Shown here: in pieces, positions 1 through 5,874 of the stretch
Layout of the letters: each line of letters opens with the position of its first letter
How positions within the stretch are numbered: position 1 is the stretch's first letter
Assembly (NCBI GenBank): GCA_947505025.1
Contig: CANNIJ010000086.1
Coordinates: 1 to 6,008, forward strand
Origin: Legionellaceae bacterium
GTDB taxonomy: Bacteria > Pseudomonadota > Gammaproteobacteria > Legionellales > Legionellaceae
Direction of reading: 5' to 3'
Length of the DNA stretch: 6,008 nucleotides
Made by a program: the position numbers and the translations under genes
Notes under the pieces: model-generated
The model's input: only the letters and a program-made list of their open reading frames with translations
Databases searched by the model: none
What the model was told of the DNA's origin: nothing

Positions 1-1
1 G

Positions 2-2755
2 ATTGAAATAAAAACCCAAATCAGCGGTGGTGTTGCTGATCGCCATGAGGTGTCCGCACTACCTTTATCCACAGATCCAAATAAAGATACAGGCTTAGTA
101 GTTTGGCTAGATAAAGCTCGTTTAGATATAGATTATATACGTGAAATATGCAGATCGGTTAACACTGCTGTAGTTACATTGCCAGAGCATGTTGAGTTAG
201 CAAAACAACAATGCGGTACATCGTTAGTTTTTACTACAGAACAAATTAAAGGCCTGGATTATCGAGTAATTATTTGTTGGCAAATATTTGAGGATATACA
301 GCAACACGGAAAATACGTTAATCAGAAGTTAGGCCTGTGTGGTGCAAAAGCAATATCCGGCCACAGATCCAAGTCTGATACTAACGATGATCTTGCTACG
401 CCATATGTGAACAGAGTAATTACCGCAATCACACGGGCAACCGGGGATTTATTGTTTGTTTACAATGCCTTGCACATACATAGACATATTCTTGAGCGAT
501 TACAACAAAGCACCGTTGTTAGTACAAGTGCAGCATCGATCAAAACTAAAACCGTGGTCTTTAATCCGGATGAATGGCGTGATCATGCTATAGAGTTATT
601 AAAAACGGGTAATGAAGATCAAGCGCGCAATATTTTTTTGCATGAGCTTAGTCAATCAGACACAGATTTTATTGAGTTCAAGCAATCAGTGCTCAATGTT
701 AGACCAAGCTTGCCTACGGCATCGTTAATCTCAATGAGTCACAGTAAGATTATGGTACCACCAGGAAGTTTAGTCGGTTCTTCAAAATCAGTGGCTACGG
801 CACTCGCGCCTAATGCGGTTCCCACGGCATGCGATTTATTGGATAACTTTACTGTGAGCAATGTTTGTCAATGGCTGCTTCGCCCGGATGTTGTGGCCTC
901 CTTAGCTAAAAATTATCGATCTCATGGTCCGTTGATTCAGCATATTATGCTACAGCCACATTTATTGAATATTCTCATTCAGGCATTGAAACAATTAGAA
1001 ATTTCAGACTGCCGCGAGGATATATTACAGAAGATTTATAAACTACGTTTCAATGATATTATCGTAACATCATATATATCTCGTGGAGATAGCATTATAC
1101 ATCTGGCGGCGATTAATAACTGCATGTCGCTGATTGAGTTATTTGATGCCCGAGGGTTTGAGTTACATATAAGCAATCAGCATGGAATAACTCCATTATA
1201 TTTTGCGTTGATTCATCAGAATATTGATGTAGTTAAAGGATTAATTGCGAGTGGTGCCGATTTAAAAATGGCGTTATATCCAGAACTTGAGGAATTGACT
1301 CCTGACTATTTGGCGGTGAACTATGCAGACCCTGTATTAATGTCTGCTATGGTCGGCACAACGATCTCAGAGTACTGGGCCAGCTGGCCGCCATTAATGT
1401 ATTTTGCTCGAGGGATTGAGTCAGGAAGCCTTAGATCATTGAAAGATTTACTGAAAGACCCAACATGTGATGTGAATCAGGTTTTTGGAGAAAATTCTGT
1501 AACGGCACTTTTGGTTGCCGTTCAGCATAATAATTACCCGGCAGTAAGCGAACTGATAAGTGCTGGTGCTAGGTTGAATCATACTATGAAGAATGGTTTT
1601 TCTGCGTTAATGCTCGCAGCGCAATTTGGATATGAACCGATACTCAGAAAATTGTTGGAGTATGGTGTAGATGTTGATGTTCAGTCATCTACAGGTTGTA
1701 CTGCATTAATAATTGCAGCCAGTTATGGCCAGATTGGCTCAGTGCGCCAGTTACTTGATGCTCATGCATCAATTGATTTAGGTTGTAATGTAGGTTTAGA
1801 GACTGCAATTGAATTAGCACGTAAGCGCAATTTTCCAGAGATTGTATCTTTACTGAGCTTAGCGGAGCAGCACCAATTATATGTAGGGCACTTGATGTGC
1901 GATTTTACAGCACCTAAGTTACACGCGTTTGTTAAAACTCTTCCACATTCTATATCTTTTTTATTTAAACCCATAAAAAATGGGCTAGCCAAAAAAATTC
2001 CCGAGGCATCAAAAAAAATATTTTTGGATATTATTTTAGAACGTCCTGAGTATTGCAGAATTTTTTGTGGGTTTTTAACAGCAAACCCAAAGTATTTAGT
2101 GCTTATTGCTAATCTATTAGATTCACATGTGAATTTTATGCGACACAATATTAACGCATATGGATCTATTGAATTAATGGAATGCTTGATTGCCTGTCCG
2201 TTATCCAAGCAGATAGTGAATAATTCTAAATTTTTATTTAAAGCGATACAAAAAAAATCCCTGGATGTTGTCAGACTTATTGTTTCTAACGGGGTTGATA
2301 TAGATGTAGTGCAAGCAGGAGAAAGGCGTGTTTCAACACTAGAGCTTGCGATTGAAACATCTCATCTGGGGATTGTTTGCTTTTTATTAAGCGCGGGTGC
2401 AAGCAAGGTTATCAACCGTGTCTGTGCATCCGGAACATATCCATTAAGGCTAGCTATAAGCCGCAAGATGGAGTTGATTGCCTTGGCTTTGATCAGATCG
2501 GGTGCAGATGTGAATCAGGCCGATCTGATCACTGGAGTTTCTCCTTTGATGCTAGCGGTTAGCATGCAACTGAGTGACAAATTAGTTCAGACGTTACTAG
2601 ACCATGGAGCTGATGTGCTCCATCAGACAACAACTGGCCAGAACGTACAGGCTATTGCCGGGGAGTGCGGGAGTAGCCCTTCAATAGTCAGTTTATTAGA
2701 GCATGCTGTAGCGCTCCAAGCTGCAGAGGTCAGCCGATACAAGAATTTTTTATAG
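2..2755 (+). CDS. Superfamily 1 helicase C-terminal fragment fused to two ankyrin-repeat blocks (5' partial)
   Basis: The frame contains no stop between the left edge and the TAG at 2753. An in-frame GTG at 50 has no convincing ribosome binding site, and the protein shows helicase motifs V and VI but not I-III, so I read the gene as starting upstream of the window. Residues here are numbered from that GTG. Residues 15-140 resemble the end of a UvrD/Rep-type helicase: FTTEQIKGLDY (61-71, motif V) and NRVITAITRAT (121-131, motif VI, candidate arginine finger R129). Residues 173-200 form a TPR-like helical stretch. Ankyrin repeats occupy about 346-604 and 725-885. No signal peptide or membrane segment is visible in the part seen. 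Ankyrin repeats bind proteins, and such fusions are typical of intracellular bacteria, so a secreted host-acting protein is plausible but inferred. Whether the helicase is active cannot be judged without the N-terminal half. Confidence 0.9.
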   Translation: MEIKTQISGGVADRHEVSALPLSTDPNKDTGLVVWLDKARLDIDYIREICRSVNTAVVTLPEHVELAKQQCGTSLVFTTEQIKGLDYRVIICWQIFEDIQQHGKYVNQKLGLCGAKAISGHRSKSDTNDDLATPYVNRVITAITRATGDLLFVYNALHIHRHILERLQQSTVVSTSAASIKTKTVVFNPDEWRDHAIELLKTGNEDQARNIFLHELSQSDTDFIEFKQSVLNVRPSLPTASLISMSHSKIMVPPGSLVGSSKSVATALAPNAVPTACDLLDNFTVSNVCQWLLRPDVVASLAKNYRSHGPLIQHIMLQPHLLNILIQALKQLEISDCREDILQKIYKLRFNDIIVTSYISRGDSIIHLAAINNCMSLIELFDARGFELHISNQHGITPLYFALIHQNIDVVKGLIASGADLKMALYPELEELTPDYLAVNYADPVLMSAMVGTTISEYWASWPPLMYFARGIESGSLRSLKDLLKDPTCDVNQVFGENSVTALLVAVQHNNYPAVSELISAGARLNHTMKNGFSALMLAAQFGYEPILRKLLEYGVDVDVQSSTGCTALIIAASYGQIGSVRQLLDAHASIDLGCNVGLETAIELARKRNFPEIVSLLSLAEQHQLYVGHLMCDFTAPKLHAFVKTLPHSISFLFKPIKNGLAKKIPEASKKIFLDIILERPEYCRIFCGFLTANPKYLVLIANLLDSHVNFMRHNINAYGSIELMECLIACPLSKQIVNNSKFLFKAIQKKSLDVVRLIVSNGVDIDVVQAGERRVSTLELAIETSHLGIVCFLLSAGASKVINRVCASGTYPLRLAISRKMELIALALIRSGADVNQADLITGVSPLMLAVSMQLSDKLVQTLLDHGADVLHQTTTGQNVQAIAGECGSSPSIVSLLEHAVALQAAEVSRYKNFL
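92..469 (+). other. UvrD/Rep-like helicase C-terminal region (UvrD_C_2-like) within the ankyrin gene
   Basis: Residues 15-140 begin with a beta-strand-like LVVWL, as at the start of the helicase 2A domain. They continue with the motif V signature T-x-x-Q-I-K-G-L-D-Y at 63-71, comparable to the TxHxxKGLEF pattern of UvrD-family helicases, and end with N-R-V-I-T-A-I-T-R-A-T at 121-131, comparable to the YVAxTRA motif VI. About 45 residues separate the two motifs, including a polar loop at 98-116. The key glutamine, lysine and motif VI arginine are present, so this part is not obviously decayed. Walker A, Walker B and motif III must lie left of the window if the enzyme is complete. Confidence 0.75.
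842..991 (+). repeat. Helical module A preceding ankyrin block 1
   Basis: Residues 265-314 begin D-N-F-T and predict as two or three helices, with P279, G293 and a later I-M-L-Q-P (299-303) as landmarks. The segment directly precedes the first ankyrin block. It resembles a second segment at residues 617-676 (FT, P, G, then I-I-L-E-R-P) that precedes the second block. I read the two as a diverged internal duplication. The similarity was found by eye and I know no named domain for it. Confidence 0.5.
1085..1861 (+). repeat. Ankyrin repeat block 1 (about seven repeats)
   Basis: Repeats of about 33 residues carry the ankyrin consensus (G-x-T-x-L-x-x-A, then V-x-x-L-L-x-x-G-A-D-V). They lie at about residues 346-375, 376-405, 446-475, 480-510, 514-543, 547-576 and 580-604. 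The clearest are 514-543 (NGFSALMLAAQFGYEPILRK onward) and 547-576 (TALIIAASYG). A 40-residue insertion at 406-445 separates the second and third repeats. The last repeat is shortened and leads into helical module B. Confidence 0.93.
1898..2077 (+). repeat. Helical module B preceding ankyrin block 2
   Basis: Residues 617-676 begin C-D-F-T and include P632, G645 and I-I-L-E-R-P (661-666). These landmarks align with module A if an insertion of about ten residues is allowed after the glycine. The segment interrupts the ankyrin array and is rich in lysine and phenylalanine. Its DNA is unusually A-rich, with A7 and A8 runs, which may reflect relaxed constraint. Confidence 0.45.
2222..2704 (+). repeat. 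Ankyrin repeat block 2 (about five repeats)
   Basis: Repeats lie at about residues 725-753 (ending VSNGVDIDV), 760-785 (STLELAIETSHLGIVCFLLS), 795-823 (YPLRLAISRK, ending SGADVNQ), 827-857 (SPLMLAVSMQ, ending DHGADVLHQ) and 861-885. The last is degenerate and acts as a cap. The protein ends soon after, with a short tail finishing SRYKNFL. Confidence 0.92.
2490..2531 (+). repeat. Perfect 12-bp inverted repeat with four GATC sites inside the ankyrin gene
   Basis: TGATCAGATCGG at 2490-2501 is the exact reverse complement of CCGATCTGATCA at 2520-2531, with an 18-base loop between. Each arm holds two overlapping-spaced GATC tetramers, giving four within 37 bases. The element is fully inside an ankyrin repeat (residues about 815-828), so it must also encode protein. 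No T-run follows, so it is not a typical intrinsic terminator. Confidence 0.85.
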
Positions 2756-2788
2756 GCTGAAATGTACCCTTGATTGAAGCTTATTGTC
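2756..2788. other. Short convergent intergenic gap
   Basis: Only 33 bp separate the stop codons of the helicase/ankyrin gene and the minus-strand gene. The only symmetry is AAGCT near 2777 against AGCTT near 2803, with a long loop; this is too weak to call a terminator. The two transcripts are therefore likely to overlap at their 3' ends unless Rho acts here. Confidence 0.6.
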
Positions 2789-4006
2789 TCATAGTGTAAA
2801 ATCAGCTTTGTATTTTTTACTTTCTCTATTCTCATCGGCTGTTTGAAAAAAACCAAACGGGTATTTTGTAACTAAGCCCAACGCCAGGAGTTCCTTAGTA
2901 TGTGATGTATTATCAGTGCGAAATTCGTCGAAGAACATTTCTTCAAAAGTTCTGTTATTTAAGAAAGCATCCTGTATTACTTTACTTCGGTCCGGATTGG
3001 TTGATTGTGAGATATTATCAAGTATCTGATTTTTTATTCTTTCCTCATGCGCTTGATGCTCTGGATAATATTCGAGAATCTCAATTAAAGCCCGTATATT
3101 TAACTCATTAAGCGGGATCTGCTTTTTTCTGCATATGTTAAGTTTATGTACTAGTTCTGGAGTTAAATACCCATCATTTATTTGCTCTGGATTTAGATGT
3201 TGTTCTAAACAAAACAAGGTTCGGATAGTATCAATCGTTAGCGGAAATTCATCATGCTCATCGTCCCATAGTTGCTCAAACTGCGCAAACATTACTGCGG
3301 ACATGAATTTTTCGGATGCAAAAGAACCCCGTTGAAATGCTTGATCTAAATCAACACAAATGATTTTATCTTGATAACTTAAAAAGTTACCTTGTATGGT
3401 TGCATCTGCGATTATATTTCTACTTGAACGATAAATATCTAAAACTTTACGCGCAATCTGTGCATCTGAAGCTTGAGTGTTACCTAAGTACGGTATAAGA
3501 CAACCAGGTTTATGCAGTTGCATCAGCTCAATTATACGATATTCTAGATGTTTTGGAAGTCCAGCATGTTCATTAATGTGTTTTAAGTACTGGGCTTTCA
3601 TTTTCGCACTTATGATTGCATCGATTAACTTGGTTTCCACAGCACCTGCGTTTAAATAGGTTGCATAGATTTCTGACGATCTGTTTGAATGTAAGTAAAT
3701 GACTCCGTCGATCATTGAGGCTGTCGTTAAATCATCGATTATTTGTACCGTATGACCTTTATATGGAACCAAAGGTAGATCAGGATTGATTGTTAGCCAT
3801 TTACGTGCAAAACGTCTAGAATCATTCAGATGGTCACCGCCGATTGTTGCTTTTCCTATTGGGAATTTAGCAACCCAACGACCAACATGTCCCTGAATAG
3901 TTGTGATGAATGTTGATAAGTAAGCAATATTATATTCTCCCTTGCCCAATAAGAACCAATCGCCGTCTTTACTCGTTAGAACTGGCATAATACAACTGTA
4001 CTCCAT
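2789..4006 (-). CDS. Putative effector with kinase-like fold, 405 residues
   Basis: I do not recognise a named gene. Several segments, in order, match a protein-kinase-like fold. GKGEYNIAYL at 21-30 resembles a glycine-rich loop, and GRWVAKFPI places K48 where the VAIK lysine would be. LIPYLGN at 170-176 is hinge-like. RNIIADATIQGNFL at 196-209 resembles a catalytic loop ending in the metal-binding asparagine (N207), and ICVDLDQAF at 216-224 resembles the DFG strand (D219 or D221). The aspartate-asparagine spacing is six (D201 to N207), against five in canonical kinases, so activity is uncertain. Residues 260-380 are helical and of unknown role. No signal peptide or membrane segment is seen. 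The C-terminus has an acidic cluster (DENRE) followed by a basic stretch and F at position -3, as in many Dot/Icm type IV effectors. The start at 4006 has a weak ribosome site. ATG at 3988, preceded by GGAG at a long 12-base spacing, is an alternative that removes six residues. Confidence 0.85.
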   Translation of the reverse strand: MEYSCIMPVLTSKDGDWFLLGKGEYNIAYLSTFITTIQGHVGRWVAKFPIGKATIGGDHLNDSRRFARKWLTINPDLPLVPYKGHTVQIIDDLTTASMIDGVIYLHSNRSSEIYATYLNAGAVETKLIDAIISAKMKAQYLKHINEHAGLPKHLEYRIIELMQLHKPGCLIPYLGNTQASDAQIARKVLDIYRSSRNIIADATIQGNFLSYQDKIICVDLDQAFQRGSFASEKFMSAVMFAQFEQLWDDEHDEFPLTIDTIRTLFCLEQHLNPEQINDGYLTPELVHKLNICRKKQIPLNELNIRALIEILEYYPEHQAHEERIKNQILDNISQSTNPDRSKVIQDAFLNNRTFEEMFFDEFRTDNTSHTKELLALGLVTKYPFGFFQTADENRESKKYKADFTL

Positions 4007-4049
4007 TAAACTTTGCTAATGCTGCTGAAATGAGCGTCTAATTTGCCAG

Positions 4050-4067
4050 GCGCACTGGATGATGCGC
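4050..4067. repeat. Small GCGCA/TGCGC inverted repeat in the leader of the kinase-like gene
   Basis: GCGCA at 4050-4054 pairs with TGCGC at 4063-4067 across an 8-base loop. Another GCGC lies at 4082-4085, so three GCGC blocks bracket the predicted minus-strand promoter and start point. The element could be an operator or a 5' hairpin in the mRNA, or it may be chance. Confidence 0.4.
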
Positions 4068-4068
4068 A

Positions 4069-4077
4069 ATTATAGCA
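4069..4077 (-). promoter_or_regulatory. Extended -10 promoter for the kinase-like gene
   Basis: On the minus strand this reads TGCTATAAT, a perfect sigma-70 -10 hexamer with the TGn extension. The -35 region at the usual distance (about 4092-4097, GGTTAT) is poor, as is common for extended -10 promoters. Transcription would start near 4062, giving a leader of about 55 bases before the ATG at 4006. Confidence 0.55.
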
Positions 4078-4172
4078 TATAGCGCTCGAATATAACCTGT
4101 TTTTACGGACTTTTTCTCTGAACATGTGTAGCAATAATTAACAGCTCAACATAAATCACGACGTTATTTTGA

Positions 4173-4193
4173 CTCGAATGTTTACATTACGAG
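4173..4193. promoter_or_regulatory. Candidate operator dyad over the lipase -35 box
   Basis: CTCGAATGT at 4173-4181 and ACATT plus CGAG at 4184-4193 form an inverted repeat of nine pairs around a TT centre, with one unpaired A at 4189. The dyad covers the TTTACA -35 hexamer at 4181-4186, where a bound repressor would block RNA polymerase. The regulator is unknown and none is encoded in the window. Confidence 0.45.
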
Positions 4194-4209
4194 CAATTTC
4201 ATGTATGAT
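4181..4209 (+). promoter_or_regulatory. Sigma-70 promoter for the lipase-like gene
   Basis: TTTACA at 4181-4186 matches five of six -35 positions. TATGAT at 4204-4209 matches five of six -10 positions. The spacer is the optimal 17 bases. The predicted start near 4216 gives a leader of about 105 bases to the ATG at 4322. Confidence 0.65.
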
Positions 4210-4309
4210 CTATAGTTATTGAAAATCCTACTTAATTCAGAACTACGTAATAGGGATCGTTAAGTGTTAGCACCATATGAACGTAGTAGCGTTTATTTGC
4301 TTAATCATT

Positions 4310-4315
4310 GGGGAG
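4310..4315 (+). promoter_or_regulatory. Ribosome binding site that sets the lipase start
   Basis: GGGGAG lies six bases before the ATG at 4322, a near-ideal Shine-Dalgarno arrangement. The upstream in-frame ATG at 4277 has no comparable purine-rich site before it. This favours the shorter protein. Confidence 0.8.
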
Positions 4316-4321
4316 TTTAAT

Positions 4322-5854
4322 ATGTGGTTACTAGCTTTAGCTAATTTAAATCTAGCTTGTAAACTTTGGTACTATAAGTTGTCTCAGCCAGCCACAACAC
4401 ATAGAACTGCCTTTTGTACATCCGCCCTCGTTGATAGTGATGAGTGGGTACATATAACGCGCAAAGCAGATCGTAATCTAGACGCAGAATTAAATGCTGT
4501 ATTGATTAATATAGATCAAGCGTCTGAAAAAGAACTCCAAGTAATAAAAATCTCAGCAGACACTGAGAAATTAGCAAAAGTTTATGCCTATGCTCTTGCT
4601 GTGCCTGAGAGCGAAGCTGCTGATACAGCGATTGCTGCTCGAGCACGTCTTCAAGACCAAGGTTATAAAGTCCAGAATTTGGGTTCTGAGCTGACACGAT
4701 CAAGCGGTATTTTTCTATTTGCCTTGTGTAAGCCCGGGCAGATTACAGTGCTATGTCGGGGCACACAAGGGGATGCCAGCATCATTGCTGATTTGGATCC
4801 AACGGCCCCCGGAGCAAGTGTTATGCATCAGGATAAGAAAAATATTTTATCCGAACTAAATCAACTTTGCACGGAATTCGCGGCATGTAAAATTGTTGTG
4901 ACTGGTCATAGCTTAGGTGGTGCTCTAGCGCAAATTCTTACACAAGAGCTCTTGTCAGTAAAGCTTAATACACTCAAGCATTCATCAGAATACCCCGAAC
5001 TAGGTGGGATTACTGGTATCACCACGATTGTTTATCAATCTGCTGGAGTATCGGTCGCAATGGCAGAAAAAGTTGAAGAAGATGCGGTATCAATTCAAAA
5101 ATTAGTTCCACAGTTTAATATCACTTTTGTAGCGCATGTAAATACAGGAGATTTAGTTTCTAAGACAGGACCTTACCTTTTTTCAAATACAGCTACAACA
5201 GCTACTGTAGCATTGATGCGCGTGCCAAAGCCGTCGGCACGTCTTACCTTAAGCGATTGTTTAAGCGTGTGTTGCGCTGGAATTACTGCTGGCCCATATG
5301 GCTTTTTGGGCATGTTGTTTCTGAATGGAGTTAGTCGACAAGTACAGGCTACGGTAGCGGCTCACACCAGCCCTTTTCATCATGATGCACAGTGGGGAAG
5401 TATTACAACACCATATAGCATGTTATTTAATAGCGATCTGTATGCTGCAGGAGATATTCGAAAAGTTTTTGCGCGAGATTTGATAAGTAGCATTCCTCGT
5501 GCGCATGCTGTGAAAGCAACGCTGCACAGTGAGCTTCGCGCTATAAACAACGAAGATTTACGCCATGCTAGTCAGTGTGCGATGGCTGTAGTTTGCACGA
5601 TAAAAATACTTGCGAACGGGTGTCTCGCGCTTCAGATAAGTCCTCTACATGCTCTAGCCGTAGGGGTGTGTAATCTGGACGAATTACGCGCGGCAATAGC
5701 AACGATTGATAGGTCAAGCTCGACTGCAATAAAGTGCGGTGAGGCTGTATGCGATGCAGTTGCAGGTACGTATAAGTTGATTCAAAAAACGGCGGACAAC
5801 AGCCATTCTTCAGGTGTGGATTCAAGTCCCGCCAAACCAAACAATGGTCCATAG
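4322..5854 (+). CDS. Lipase class 3-like alpha/beta hydrolase, 510 residues
   Basis: The start at 4322 is chosen for its strong ribosome site; an in-frame ATG at 4277 would add 15 hydrophobic residues. Residues are numbered from 4322. The core matches the class 3 lipase (Lipase_3) pattern. ITVLCRGTQ at 141-149 corresponds to the FRGT oxyanion strand. KIVVTGHSLGGALAQ at 190-204 is the nucleophile elbow with S197. NTGDLVS at 274-280 supplies a likely catalytic D277. The histidine is probably among H348, H353 and H354 (AHTSPFHHD). These enzymes hydrolyse ester bonds of glycerolipids or phospholipids; the substrate here is unknown. Residues 314-337 (LSVCCAGITAGPYGFLGMLF onward) are hydrophobic enough for membrane contact or a lid. 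The first 16 residues are hydrophobic but do not make a clear signal peptide. About 155 residues follow the catalytic core without recognised domains, ending in a polar Ser/Pro/Asn-rich tail. It has its own promoter and is divergent from the kinase-like gene. Confidence 0.9.
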   Translation: MWLLALANLNLACKLWYYKLSQPATTHRTAFCTSALVDSDEWVHITRKADRNLDAELNAVLINIDQASEKELQVIKISADTEKLAKVYAYALAVPESEAADTAIAARARLQDQGYKVQNLGSELTRSSGIFLFALCKPGQITVLCRGTQGDASIIADLDPTAPGASVMHQDKKNILSELNQLCTEFAACKIVVTGHSLGGALAQILTQELLSVKLNTLKHSSEYPELGGITGITTIVYQSAGVSVAMAEKVEEDAVSIQKLVPQFNITFVAHVNTGDLVSKTGPYLFSNTATTATVALMRVPKPSARLTLSDCLSVCCAGITAGPYGFLGMLFLNGVSRQVQATVAAHTSPFHHDAQWGSITTPYSMLFNSDLYAAGDIRKVFARDLISSIPRAHAVKATLHSELRAINNEDLRHASQCAMAVVCTIKILANGCLALQISPLHALAVGVCNLDELRAAIATIDRSSSTAIKCGEAVCDAVAGTYKLIQKTADNSHSSGVDSSPAKPNNGP

Positions 5855-5874
5855 GGTCAAGATTTGGCGGGGTT
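5825..5874. repeat. Large inverted repeat over the lipase stop codon
   Basis: CCCGCCAAA at 5828-5836 is the exact reverse complement of TTTGGCGGG at 5863-5871. Three outer pairs (5825-5827 with 5872-5874, two of them wobble) extend the stem to 12 pairs, with a 26-base loop holding the TAG stop. Inside the loop CCAAAC (5837-5842) can also pair with GTTTGG at 5872-5877, giving an alternative register. No T-run follows on either strand, so it is at best a non-canonical terminator or mRNA-end stabilising hairpin serving both directions. Confidence 0.65.

Larger units (their letters stand above)
4007..4321. other. Divergent intergenic regulatory region
   Basis: These 315 bases lie between the divergently transcribed kinase-like and lipase-like genes and hold no convincing gene. 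They contain one candidate promoter per direction, the GCGC symmetry near 4050-4085, a 21-bp dyad at 4173-4193 and the lipase ribosome binding site. I looked for tandem TTAA-type (PmrA-like) and GTAAA (CpxR-like) repeats, as known for effector genes in Legionella and Coxiella, and found no convincing match. Bases 4095-4165 are AT-rich with no structure I can name. Confidence 0.7.

Noticed and set aside
1971..1985. CCCAT/ATGGG hairpin followed by A-rich sequence
   Set aside because: It has only five pairs and sits mid-gene with no T-run on the coding strand, so it is not a credible terminator.
1762..2208. Minus-strand reading frame of 148 codons inside the ankyrin gene
   Set aside because: It is antisense to a well-supported ankyrin coding frame, has no ribosome site and no recognisable domain.
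2377..2562. 61-codon plus-strand frame overlapping the ankyrin block
   Set aside because: It is an out-of-frame shadow of the ankyrin repeats, with no initiation signal of its own.
2623..2856. 77-codon minus-strand frame spanning the convergent junction
   Set aside because: It overlaps two better-supported genes in other frames and shows no protein-like pattern.
2902..3659. Three plus-strand frames (2902-3111, 3135-3335, 3477-3659)
   Set aside because: They are antisense to the kinase-like gene, short, cysteine- and serine-rich in the way expected of chance frames, and lack ribosome sites.
4169..4197. Alternative lipase promoter using TTGACT as the -35 box
   Set aside because: At 17 or 18 bases downstream the -10 candidates (AGCAAT, GCAATT) are poor, whereas TTTACA with TATGAT fits far better.
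4231..4245. Single CTTAAT-like half-site resembling a PmrA box
   Set aside because: The second half-site at the expected spacing is missing, so it cannot be called.
4506..4703. 65-codon minus-strand frame under the lipase gene
   Set aside because: It is glutamine- and leucine-rich because it is the complement of alanine-rich lipase codons; no start signal.
5568..5852. 94-codon minus-strand frame under the lipase 3' end
   Set aside because: It is antisense to the lipase tail and has no domain; the phrase WRDLNPH resembles a common spurious-translation motif rather than a gene.
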